This document shows, one piece after another, positions 27,977 through 35,618 of a stretch of 64,000 nt of DNA. Below the pieces are notes generated by a model. That model saw only the letters and a list, made by a program, of their open reading frames with translations, was not told the origin of the DNA and searched no databases. Within the stretch, counting starts at the first letter, position 1. The number at the start of each line of letters is the position of its first letter. The stretch comes from Halopenitus persicus (GTDB lineage: Archaea > Halobacteriota > Halobacteria > Halobacteriales > Haloferacaceae). A program made the translations under genes and the position numbers. The DNA is taken from assembly GCF_900107205.1 (NCBI RefSeq), contig NZ_FNPC01000004.1, positions 248,001-312,000 on the forward strand, read 5' to 3'.

Positions 27977-28504
27977 TTAGCTGGCATCGTTAGCAACGAA
28001 CTCAATAGTATCAATGAGCTCAGCGTCTTGATCGAGGCCGGAATCACGAGTATCAATTTCCATCGATACCTGGATCGTGTCTCCGGGGTTAAGCGTTACA
28101 GTATTGGTATCACCAGTGATGTTCGTTCCTGTATCAGGCGTACCGTTGTACAGACTCACGTGTCCCGCGTTCGACCCAGTCGTATTAACATACAGGTTAA
28201 TAGCATTCTGACCGTTGTTTGTAACGTTCAGCATATTGTTTATCTCAGTATATGCATTGATGTTGACTCCATCCGCACTTTCAGGAGCTCCAAGCTCGAT
28301 CTGGATCTCACCGCCGTCAGTTGTCACGTACTCCCCGTTATCGGGGCCTTCAGATAAACCAAGCAGCGCGTTTGCGTCACCAGAGACGTTCACTTCGGCG
28401 GTCCGTTCTGCCTCCACCGTGGTGAACGCGCCCGTGGCCGTGACGACCGTGATCGCTCCGAAGACCAATACCAGCGCGAGCAGCTTTCCTTTGGGTCGTG
28501 CCAT
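27977..28504 (-). CDS. DUF1102 family secreted protein
   Basis: 175 residues with a signal segment (LLALVLVFGAITVVTATGAF) followed at once by TTVEAERTAEVNVSGDANAL. The rest is predicted beta with TVTLNPGDTIQVSMEIDTRD near the end. The layout, with a hydrophobic segment, a short GAFTTVEAER-type segment and a beta sandwich, is that of DUF1102 and is like SipW-dependent TasA/camelysin fibre proteins. Its codon use is more AT-rich than its neighbours. It is upstream of, and co-oriented with, the PKD-type partner (126 bp apart). No signal peptidase gene lies nearby. Confidence 0.75.
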   Translation of the reverse strand: MARPKGKLLALVLVFGAITVVTATGAFTTVEAERTAEVNVSGDANALLGLSEGPDNGEYVTTDGGEIQIELGAPESADGVNINAYTEINNMLNVTNNGQNAINLYVNTTGSNAGHVSLYNGTPDTGTNITGDTNTVTLNPGDTIQVSMEIDTRDSGLDQDAELIDTIEFVANDAS

Positions 28505-28647
28505 AGTTGTTGTCTCCTTGTGTACGCGTCGGCGCGGCGGGCGTCGGTGCCCCCGGCCGGCGTCTCTATATCATACATCTACCCCTACCCCCTTTGTAAG
28601 CCCGGCCTACTCGGCGGTTATGCGTTCCTAACGATTCGAGATCAGTT

Positions 28648-28665
28648 CGTTAGGGCGCCCTAACG
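28648..28665. promoter_or_regulatory. 18-bp perfect palindrome upstream of the DUF1102 gene
   Basis: CGTTAGGGCGCCCTAACG is a perfect dyad about 145 bp upstream of the DUF1102 start and about 80 bp beyond the end of the receiver gene. A lone half site CCTAACG lies at 28627-28633. The arrangement suits an operator bound by a dimeric regulator; no regulator can be named. Confidence 0.55.
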
Positions 28666-28742
28666 TGCCGAATTCGGGGTTTTAAGGGATTCGGCGTGTT
28701 AGCAAGTGGCGTGATATCTAGGGGTGGTACCACGTGTCGCGA

Positions 28743-29102
28743 TCAACGTGCACACGCCTCGTCGATCGTGGCGAGCAGGTCGTCCTTGCTGAAGGGCTTC
28801 GTGAGGTAGGCGTCGGCGCCGGCGTCCGTGGCGCGGTCGCGGATCTCCGCGGTCACCATCGCGGTGCTCATCACGACCGCGACGTCGGGGCTGGCGCGTT
28901 TGATCGCCCGGGTGGCCTCGATCCCGTCGGTGCCGGGCAGGTCGACGTCCATCACGACCACGTCGGGGGCGGTGCGGTCCGCCTCGCGGATCGCCTCCTC
29001 GCCGGTCTCCGCGATCCCCACGATCGTGTGTTCCGGGGAGAGAAACCCGCGCAGGAGCGCGCGCTGCATATCGGTGTCTTCCACGAGGAGGACGTCGACC
29101 AT
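28743..29102 (-). CDS. CheY-like response regulator receiver
   Basis: A single-domain receiver of 119 residues. The acidic pair is in LLVEDTD, the phosphorylated Asp is residue 52 (VVMDVDLPG), and the signalling Lys is residue 102 (LTKPF). With no output domain it must act by protein contact, as CheY does. No histidine kinase or che gene is in the window. It is divergent from the wHTH membrane protein gene (165 bp). Confidence 0.9.
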   Translation of the reverse strand: MVDVLLVEDTDMQRALLRGFLSPEHTIVGIAETGEEAIREADRTAPDVVVMDVDLPGTDGIEATRAIKRASPDVAVVMSTAMVTAEIRDRATDAGADAYLTKPFSKDDLLATIDEACAR

Positions 29103-29267
29103 TCGGGGGAGCTATGGGATACTGTGGACGAATGGGTAAATACTCAACTACTTCGGGTGGCCGATCGTGACGTTCGGCTCACGTCTGCCATTTAAAAACG
29201 TCGCTCGTCCGAACGGATAGGAACACTTACAGGAATTCGTTCGGGTTATACGACCACCGTCGCTGCC

Positions 29268-29903
29268 ATGGCCTCTCAATCGCCGTCCTCGATTCTCTCC
29301 GCGCTCCGGTCGTCGATTCGGTCCGCTCTCGGGCTGTCGCTGTCCGCGGGCGGCGAGGGCGGCGATCGGCTGACGCAGGACGACGTCTACGACATCCTCT
29401 CGAACAAGCGCCGCCGGTACGCGATCCACTACCTCAAGCAGGTCGACGAGCGGGTGGACGTTCGCGATCTGGCCGAGCAGGTGGCCGCCTGGGAGAACGA
29501 CAAGCCGGTCGAGGCGCTCACCTCCCAGGAGCGCAAGCGCGTCTACATCTCGCTGTACCAGGGCCACCTCTCCTCGATGGACGACCGCGGGCTCGTCGAC
29601 TACGACGAGACCCGCGGGACGGTGGCGCTGCGGGACGCGGTCCGGGACGCCGACGTCTACCTCGAGGTCGTCGACCCGCGGGACATCCCTTGGGGACAAT
29701 TCTACCTCGGACTCAGCGCGGCGAACGCGCTGCTGATCGGGTTGGCGTGGCTCGACGTCGGCCTCTTCGCCGAGGTCGGCGACCTCCCCGTCGCGCTCGT
29801 CGTCCTCGCCACCTTCGCGGTCTCGGCGACGGTCCAGACGCTTCGTGACGGCCGGATCCGGCTGGGCGACGAGGGACCGCCGCCGGAGCTCCGGTCGGCA
29901 TAG
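29268..29903 (+). CDS. DUF7344-type wHTH protein with membrane helices
   Basis: 211 residues. The central region (about 38-125; DDVYDILSNKRRRYAIHYLK, then ERKRVYISLYQGHLSSMDDRGLV with 20-residue limits kept) is the haloarchaeal winged-helix domain known as DUF7344. Two hydrophobic helices follow (about 145-160 and 163-184), so the regulator may be tied to the membrane. Family members are thought to be transcriptional regulators. The short basic tail after the helices would be cytosolic. Confidence 0.75.
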   Translation: MASQSPSSILSALRSSIRSALGLSLSAGGEGGDRLTQDDVYDILSNKRRRYAIHYLKQVDERVDVRDLAEQVAAWENDKPVEALTSQERKRVYISLYQGHLSSMDDRGLVDYDETRGTVALRDAVRDADVYLEVVDPRDIPWGQFYLGLSAANALLIGLAWLDVGLFAEVGDLPVALVVLATFAVSATVQTLRDGRIRLGDEGPPPELRSA

Positions 29904-29951
29904 CGGTGGCGTCGACGCGCCGGCAGCCGGTCCGGCGACGCGGTCGCGGCG

Positions 29952-31886
29952 CTAGTCGTGCTCCACGTCGACGGTCCCGTTCGGGCCGATCCGCACGATC
30001 ACGTCGAAGATGGGACGGAGGGTGCCGACGACCATCTCGTGGTGGGCGTCGGGGTCCATATGGAAATGCGCTCGGCTCCCGCTCGCGGAGAGGCGCCGGG
30101 TCAACACGTGGAGGAACCGGAACAGCTTCTCGTCGGAGACGTACTGCTGGAGCGCGGTCAGCGAGTGCAGACAGAAGACGACCGGCCGGTCGTCGTCCGC
30201 CCACTCGGAGAGCTGCTTGGTGATCAGGATGCCGAGCTTCGAGAGGTTCGAGGGCTTCGAGACGCGCGTGAGCGAGACCGACTGCCCGCCGCCGGTCGTC
30301 TCGGAGGCGACCGACCGCGGTCCGCCGTGGCTGCCCACCTCGATCGCGGCGATCTCGCCGGCGTCGATCCCCGCCCGGTGGCACACGTCGATCCGCTCCG
30401 CGGCGGGCTCCTCGATGGCCACGATCAACACGTTTCGGTCCGGCGAGACGTCCGCGGAGGCGCCACCGCCGCCGGCGACATCGCCGGCACTTCCGTCGGC
30501 ATCACTTCCGTCGGCGCCGTCCCCGTCGGCGTCGAGCAGCCGCCCGCAGGCCGTCTCCGAGACGGGCCCCGAGAGCGAACTGAGCACCAGCGCGTTCGAT
30601 CCGGGGTCGAGCATATCGAACGCGGGCAGGTCGGCGGCCGCCTCGGCGCCCGATTCCCGGTCCGTCGCCCCGGCGTCCGCGTCGTGGCCCATCCCGTCCC
30701 ACGACTCCGTTCCGGCCGAGGCGGAAGTCCCCGCCGGCGTCTCGAGTCCCTCGAGCTCGAGGGCGTCGGAACCGGCGGGTTCGGACGCCGGCGGGGAGTC
30801 CGATGCCGCCGACTCGGCCGGTTCTCCCTCGGACGGTCCCTCTTCCGGCGGCTCACGGTCGGACGTGGACCGCCGCGTCGCAGCCGCCGGATCGCTCCAA
30901 AGCCGTTTCTTCCGCTCCGACGGTTCGGCGGCCCCCTCCGCCGCCTCCCGGTCGGCGTCCGGGGTCTCGTCGGCGTGGTCGCGTTCGTCGGCGTGGTCGC
31001 GTTCGTCGGCGTGGTCGCGTTCGTCGGCCTGGTGGTACCGCTCGGTCTCCGCCGTGGGACCGGCGGTCGGACTCCGGTCGGCCGCGTCTTCGTCGACCGG
31101 TTCGATGGTGATCCCGTCGTGGTCCGTCGTTGCGGACCCCGCGGCGTCGACCGCCGCCTCGGACGCGGCGGTCGACTCGTCGGCGGGCTCGTCCTCGGTT
31201 CCGGCGTCGTGGTCGGTGCCGGATTCGTAGTCTGCGTCGGCGTCGTGGTCGGTACCTGCATCGAGGTCGGCATCCGCGTCGGAGACGGACTCCGTCACGC
31301 CGACGTCGGATTCCGCGTCGATCGCGTTCCAGATCCGGTCGTCGGTCTCGGGTTCCGCCACGTCGCCTTCCGGCCTCCCCTGCGATTCGGGGGGTTCCGA
31401 TCCTGCCGCGGCGTCGTCCTCGTCGGCGGCGGGCGCATCCGCCCCGCTTCCCTCCGCGGCGGTCCCCGCGTCGTGACCGACGTCGGTCGTCCTGCCCGCT
31501 TCGGGATCAGCATCGCCCCGAAACCACTCCCAGTCATCCTCATCGTCGGTCTCCCGGTCGGGATCGGCGTCCCGGTCGGAGACGTCGTCTCGGTCGGAGT
31601 CGGCCCCGCCAGCCGGTTCGTCGGCGTTCGACTCCGGGTGGGCGCTGGACGTCGATTCGGTTGTCGTCGATTCGGTTGCCGTCGATTCGGTCGTCGTCGA
31701 TTCGTCCGCCGTTGATTCGGTTGCCGTCGATTCGTCCGTCTCCGTCCCACCGTTCACGATGCTCGTTCGGAGATCGCGGAACCGTCCCCCGCGCCGGGCG
31801 GCGTCGCGGTCGGTGCTGCCGTCGCTGGCTGACTCGGCCGTCCGGTCGTGGTCCGGGTCGTCCGCACCGGTCGACTCGTCGGTCAT
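29952..31886 (-). CDS. DUF7504/KaiC-like (RecA-superfamily related) protein with long acidic region
   Basis: 644 residues. The first ~410 are low-complexity, Asp/Glu/Thr/Ser-rich, with repeated ATES/TTES units and a DHADER repeat. The C-terminal ~220 residues (from FDMLDPGSNALVLSSLSGPV) form a RecA/KaiC-like fold: NVLIVAIEEPAAERIDVCHR, then VFCLHSLTALQQYVSDEKLF and SRAHFHMDPDAHHEMVVGT. No clear Walker A lysine is present, so ATP hydrolysis is doubtful. Such proteins are widespread in halophiles, often beside signalling genes; here a receiver and wHTH protein lie on one side and a coiled-coil protein on the other. Function unknown. Confidence 0.65.
   Translation of the reverse strand: MTDESTGADDPDHDRTAESASDGSTDRDAARRGGRFRDLRTSIVNGGTETDESTATESTADESTTTESTATESTTTESTSSAHPESNADEPAGGADSDRDDVSDRDADPDRETDDEDDWEWFRGDADPEAGRTTDVGHDAGTAAEGSGADAPAADEDDAAAGSEPPESQGRPEGDVAEPETDDRIWNAIDAESDVGVTESVSDADADLDAGTDHDADADYESGTDHDAGTEDEPADESTAASEAAVDAAGSATTDHDGITIEPVDEDAADRSPTAGPTAETERYHQADERDHADERDHADERDHADETPDADREAAEGAAEPSERKKRLWSDPAAATRRSTSDREPPEEGPSEGEPAESAASDSPPASEPAGSDALELEGLETPAGTSASAGTESWDGMGHDADAGATDRESGAEAAADLPAFDMLDPGSNALVLSSLSGPVSETACGRLLDADGDGADGSDADGSAGDVAGGGGASADVSPDRNVLIVAIEEPAAERIDVCHRAGIDAGEIAAIEVGSHGGPRSVASETTGGGQSVSLTRVSKPSNLSKLGILITKQLSEWADDDRPVVFCLHSLTALQQYVSDEKLFRFLHVLTRRLSASGSRAHFHMDPDAHHEMVVGTLRPIFDVIVRIGPNGTVDVEHD
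30967..31035. repeat. 18-bp coding tandem repeat
   Basis: Three exact copies and one partial copy of an 18-bp unit inside the acidic region of the DUF7504-like gene; it encodes repeated DHADER hexapeptides on the minus strand. The unit is a multiple of three, so copy changes keep the frame. Confidence 0.85.
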
Positions 31887-31955
31887 CGTGGGTTCTCCCG
31901 GATCGGCTTCGAAGCCGGATCCGACGTGTCGCGTCCCCGTTCCGTCGGCGGCGCC

Positions 31956-33077
31956 TCAAACGTCACCGTCGGAGGGGTCGTCGTGGGGGTCCTCGCCGGC
32001 GGTGCCGTCGGCCGCGTCGAACGGCGGCCCCGCCGGTCCGGTTTGCAGCGTCGGGGACGCGAAGGGGTTCCATCCCGCCGGCTCCACCTCTCGGAACGTC
32101 GCGGCGCAGTCGGGGCACTGCGGCGCGTCGAGCATCGCGAGATCGACCGTCTCGCCGCAGCCCGCACAGTCCGCCTTCCGGATCCCGTCGGCGAGCGCGT
32201 CGCGTCTGAGCGCCGCGAGCCGATCGTTCTCAGCGAGCCTCGATCGGATCGACTCGAGCTCCGATTCGAGCGTCGATTCGACCGCGGATTCGACGGCGTC
32301 GACCCGCTCGTCGACCTCCCCGATCCGCCCGTCGAGGTCGTCGATCCGCGCGAGCAGGTGTTCGAACAGCGCCTCGATCTCGTCGAACTCCTCGTCGATC
32401 CAGCCTTCGATCCCGTCGATCTCCCGGTCGAGGGCGTCCTCGGTGGCGTAGCGCGCGAGGGCGTCCTCGGTGACGAAGTCGTCGGTTTCCTCCTCGAGCG
32501 TGGTGAGCCGGCCGTTGATCCGGGTGAGGTCGTCGGAGATCCGGTCGGTGTATCGCTCGTGGCGCCGCCGTTGGTCCTCGACGTCCAGCGACAGGTCGTG
32601 GACCTGTCGGCGCAGGTCGTTCGAACCCCCCTCCGTGAGCGAGTCGGCGCGGAGCGTTTCCAGAAGGCCGCGAAGCACGTCCTGGAGGTCGACGTCGGCG
32701 TCGTCATCGACGTCGGCGGCCGCGTCGTCGACCGTGGCGTCGTCGGCGTCGTCGACCGTGGCATCGTCCGTGGCGTCGACGGCGGCATCGTCCGTGGCGT
32801 CGACGGCGTCGGATCCGGGACCGTCCCTCGCGTCGGCGTCGGTGAACCCGGGAACGTCGTTCCGGGGCGTCGCGTCGGGCTCGGTCGTCTCGGAAACGGC
32901 CGGGCGGCCGGCCTCCCCGAGGGCCTCGCCCTCGCCGCGGAGGCTGTCGAGCTCGTCGAGCATCCAAAAGGAGGAGATGAGCTGGTTCAGTAGCTCCTGC
33001 TCGGAGACGCCGCGGGACTCCGCCGTCTCGGAGACCCACTCGGCGAACAGCTCGGTGTCGGGCGGGGAATCGGTCAT
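31956..33077 (-). CDS. Coiled-coil protein with C-terminal zinc ribbon
   Basis: About 373 residues from ATG at 33077 (MTDSPPDTELFAEWVSETAE); another ATG seven codons earlier (33098) is possible. Residues 1-50 are helical and resemble haloarchaeal proteins labelled CopG-like. A repeated Asp/Ala/Thr/Val region (DATDDAAVDATDDATVDDAD) follows, then a long coiled coil (about 140-310) and a zinc ribbon, C-x2-C in CAGCGETVDLAML and C-x2-C in APQCPDCAATF. The layout suggests a scaffold that brackets the DUF7504-like protein encoded 69 bp downstream. Function unknown. Confidence 0.7.
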   Translation of the reverse strand: MTDSPPDTELFAEWVSETAESRGVSEQELLNQLISSFWMLDELDSLRGEGEALGEAGRPAVSETTEPDATPRNDVPGFTDADARDGPGSDAVDATDDAAVDATDDATVDDADDATVDDAAADVDDDADVDLQDVLRGLLETLRADSLTEGGSNDLRRQVHDLSLDVEDQRRRHERYTDRISDDLTRINGRLTTLEEETDDFVTEDALARYATEDALDREIDGIEGWIDEEFDEIEALFEHLLARIDDLDGRIGEVDERVDAVESAVESTLESELESIRSRLAENDRLAALRRDALADGIRKADCAGCGETVDLAMLDAPQCPDCAATFREVEPAGWNPFASPTLQTGPAGPPFDAADGTAGEDPHDDPSDGDV

Positions 33078-33226
33078 ACGATCGGGATCTGATACCATCG
33101 TCTGGGCGACTCGTGTCGTTCGTCTGAATGTTATTCCACGGCTGAATAAAGGTATCGGGAAAAAACCGCCGCTATCTTCCCGCTCGTCCCGTCGGCGTGT
33201 TGCGTCCGTCAGACGGTCTCGAGTTC

Positions 33227-33352
33227 GCGTCGTCCGCCACGGTCCGGGTGCGGCGTCTATAAGTGGTTGCGTCGTCCGCCGCGGACCGAGTTCGGGGTTT
33301 ATAAGCGGTTACGTCGTCCGCCGCGGTCCGAGTTCGGGGTTTATAAGCGCTC
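33227..33352 (+). promoter_or_regulatory. Triplicated 42-bp promoter module upstream of dph5
   Basis: Three tandem copies of a 42-bp unit begin at 33227, 33269 and 33311. Each holds a CGTCGTCCGCC block and a TATA box: CTATAAG near 33257, TTTATAAG at 33298 and TTTATAAG at 33340. The last TATA is centred 28 bp before the dph5 ATG at 33372 and so would drive a leaderless message; the upstream copies should start transcripts with longer leaders. The first copy is the most diverged. Confidence 0.8.
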
Positions 33353-33371
33353 GCGACGCCGAGGGGGCGGT

Positions 33372-34166
33372 ATGCTCACCTTCATCGGGCTCGGCCTCCA
33401 TGACGAGCGATCGATCACCGTCGAGGGACGGGACGCGTTGCGGGCGGCCGACCGCGCGTTCGCGGAGTTCTACACCAGCCGGCTCGTCGGGGCCGACCTC
33501 GCGGACCTTGAGGACTACCACGAAACGACGATCGAGGTCCGGGACCGCGCCGGCGTCGAGCAGGATCCCGAGCCGATCCTGGCGGCCGCCGAGTCCGGCG
33601 ACGCCGCCTTCCTGACCGCCGGCGACACGATGGTCTCGACGACCCACACCGACCTCCGGCTCCGCGCCGAGGACCGCGGGATCGACACGCGCGTGATCCA
33701 CGGGGTGACCGCCCAGTCGGCCGCCTCCTCGCTGACCGGCCTGCAGAACTACCGGTTCGGCAAGGCGGCCACGCTGCCGTTCCCGTACGCCCACGGCGGC
33801 GACGGCGTGCCCGACAGCGTGATCGAGACGATCGAGGCCAACCGCGAGCGCGGGCTCCACACCATCGTCTACCTCGACATCAAGGTGGGAACCGGCCCCC
33901 GCGGTCCCGACCCGGACCACGAGGAGTACATGACGGCCGATCGTGCCGCCGCCCTGCTCGCCGACGACTGGGCGGACGTCCTCGGCGTCGTCGTCGCCCG
34001 CGCCGGCAGCCCCGACGCGGTCGTTGCCGCCGACCGCCTCTCCGCGCTGGCCGACCGGTCGTTCGGCGATCCCCTCCATCTGCTGGTGATCCCCGGCGAC
34101 TTACACCACGTCGAGGCCGACGCGCTGGCCGGCCTCGCTGACGCGCCGGCGGACCTGTTGTCGTGA
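33372..34166 (+). CDS. dph5: Diphthine synthase
   Basis: 264 residues, ATG at 33372 just downstream of the promoter repeats. N-terminus MLTFIGLGLHDERSITVEGR, the SAM loop in AFLTAGDTMVSTTHTDLRL and the motif HGVTAQSAASSLTGLQNYRF identify the Dph5/DphB tetrapyrrole-methylase-fold methyltransferase, which methylates the modified His of elongation factor 2 during diphthamide synthesis. Length is that of the family. It stands alone upstream of the threonine synthase paralogue. Confidence 0.95.
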   Translation: MLTFIGLGLHDERSITVEGRDALRAADRAFAEFYTSRLVGADLADLEDYHETTIEVRDRAGVEQDPEPILAAAESGDAAFLTAGDTMVSTTHTDLRLRAEDRGIDTRVIHGVTAQSAASSLTGLQNYRFGKAATLPFPYAHGGDGVPDSVIETIEANRERGLHTIVYLDIKVGTGPRGPDPDHEEYMTADRAAALLADDWADVLGVVVARAGSPDAVVAADRLSALADRSFGDPLHLLVIPGDLHHVEADALAGLADAPADLLS

Positions 34167-34171
34167 GGCCG

Positions 34172-34199
34172 ATTCGTTCCCTTATATTCGTTCCCTTAT
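34172..34199 (+). promoter_or_regulatory. Tandemly duplicated TATA element before the threonine synthase-like gene
   Basis: ATTCGTTCCCTTAT occurs twice in tandem (34172-34185, 34186-34199), giving two CTTATA motifs, the second extended to CTTATAAAT. The start codon at 34253 is 54 bp after the second, so a leader of about 28 nt is expected. Confidence 0.5.
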
Positions 34200-34252
34200 A
34201 AATCGTCGTCGCGGACGGGAAGCGATTAGTCGCCCCGTCGGAAAGGGCACCT

Positions 34253-35560
34253 ATGGAGACGACTGACGCCTTTCTCGGACTCGCGTGTCACGACTGCGGG
34301 GCCGCCCACGACCTCGCGGCTGCGGCCCGCTGTCCCGACTGCGGCGGTCCGCTCGACCCGACCTACGACTACGACGCCGTCGATCCGGCCGCGGTCAGGG
34401 AGGCCGTCGCGGTCAAGGGGACCGCTGCCGTTGAAGGGACCGCTGCCGTTGAAGGGACCGCCGCGGTCGAGGAGAGCGCCGCGGACGGGATGTGGCGGTT
34501 CGACGCGCTCCTTCCGTTTCCGGCCGCCTCGGCGCTGTCGGCGCGGGAGGGCGGCACGCCGCTCGTCCCGGCCGACCGGCTGACGGACGAGCTCGACGTG
34601 GCGGAGGTATATATAAAGGACGAGGCGCGCAACCCGACCGGCACCGCCCTCGACCGCGGCCTGTCGGTGACGATGACCGCCGTGTCGGCGCTGGACGGCG
34701 AATCAGGAGACGACGAATCAGGGGACGACGAATCGGGGGGCGACCCCGGCGTCGTCGAACCGCTCGTGTGCGCCTCCCCGGGCAACGCGGGCCAGTCGAT
34801 GGCGGCCTACGCGGGGCGGACCGGGCTGCGGTCGTACGCGTTCGTCCCCTCGCGGTGCGCGTTCTCGAACAAGGCGATGACGAACGTCCACGGCGGGGAG
34901 ATGCGCGTCGTCGGGGGACGACACCCGGACGCGGTCGCGGCGGTCGACGAGCAGCTCGCGACCGACTACACCGACCTGACGGAGTTCGCGACGCCGTTCC
35001 GCCACGAGGGCGCGAAGACGATCGCCCACGAGCTCGCGGCCGATCTCGGGTGGACCGCGCCGGACGCGGTCGTCGTTCCGACCGGCAGCGGTGAGGTCGT
35101 CGTGGGCATCGCCAAGGGCTTCCGGGAGCTCGAAACCCTCGGACTGATCGACGACCGGCCGCGGCTCGTCGCGGCTCAGGCCGAGGGGTGTGCCCCGATC
35201 GCCGCCGCGCTCGAACGCGGGATCGACGACCCGGAGCCGTGGGACACGCCCGACACGATCTGCGGCGAGCTGGAGATCGCCGACCCCGCCGGCGGCGCGT
35301 GGGCGGTCGAGGCCGTCCGCGGGAGCGGCGGACGCGGGGTCACCGCCGGCGACGACGCCATCCTCGAGAGCGCCGTGACGGTCGCCCAACACGAGATCCT
35401 CGAGATGGGTGCCGCCGGGGGCGCCGCGCCGGCGGGCGCCTGGGAACTGGCCGAGGACGGGTTCTTCGAGGGCGACGAGACCGTGGTTCTCCTCAACACC
35501 GAGGCCGGTCTCAAGACGCCGGACGTGCTGCGGAGCCACCTGATGGGGCAGGGGATCTGA
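34253..35560 (+). CDS. Threonine synthase-like protein lacking the PLP lysine
   Basis: 435 residues of the fold-type II PLP family. The N-terminus has the zinc-ribbon-like pair found in archaeal ThrC (LACHDCGAAH and ARCPDCGGPL). The PLP-binding segment reads KDEARNPTGTALDRGLSVT: the lysine of the usual SFKDRG is Leu133. The phosphate-binding and cofactor regions are otherwise present (CASPGNAGQSMAAYAGRTGL, VVPTGSGEVVVGIAKG). Threonine synthase makes threonine from O-phosphohomoserine; without the Schiff-base lysine this copy should not do that. An 18-bp repeat (GTAAVE) lies near residue 57 and an ESGDD repeat near 150. It may be a regulatory or repurposed pseudoenzyme. Confidence 0.75.
   Translation: METTDAFLGLACHDCGAAHDLAAAARCPDCGGPLDPTYDYDAVDPAAVREAVAVKGTAAVEGTAAVEGTAAVEESAADGMWRFDALLPFPAASALSAREGGTPLVPADRLTDELDVAEVYIKDEARNPTGTALDRGLSVTMTAVSALDGESGDDESGDDESGGDPGVVEPLVCASPGNAGQSMAAYAGRTGLRSYAFVPSRCAFSNKAMTNVHGGEMRVVGGRHPDAVAAVDEQLATDYTDLTEFATPFRHEGAKTIAHELAADLGWTAPDAVVVPTGSGEVVVGIAKGFRELETLGLIDDRPRLVAAQAEGCAPIAAALERGIDDPEPWDTPDTICGELEIADPAGGAWAVEAVRGSGGRGVTAGDDAILESAVTVAQHEILEMGAAGGAAPAGAWELAEDGFFEGDETVVLLNTEAGLKTPDVLRSHLMGQGI
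34418..34474. repeat. 18-bp coding tandem repeat in the threonine synthase-like gene
   Basis: Three copies of about 18 bp (GGGACCGCTGCCGTTGAA and variants) encode successive GTAAVE units. The insert lies between the zinc-ribbon part and the catalytic domain and keeps the frame. Confidence 0.8.
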
Positions 35561-35618
35561 CCGCGGCACACGGTCCGGCACGAAAGGTTTACGCGAGCCA
35601 GTTGCCTACCTCGCGGCA

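Noticed and set aside
33227-33352. 42-bp repeats considered as a CRISPR array
   Set aside because: The copies are directly adjacent with no spacers, carry TATA boxes, and no cas genes are near.
32470-33615. Plus-strand open frame spanning the promoter triplication into dph5
   Set aside because: Ser/Thr/Arg-rich antisense of the coiled-coil gene that then runs in another frame over dph5; not consistent with any protein.
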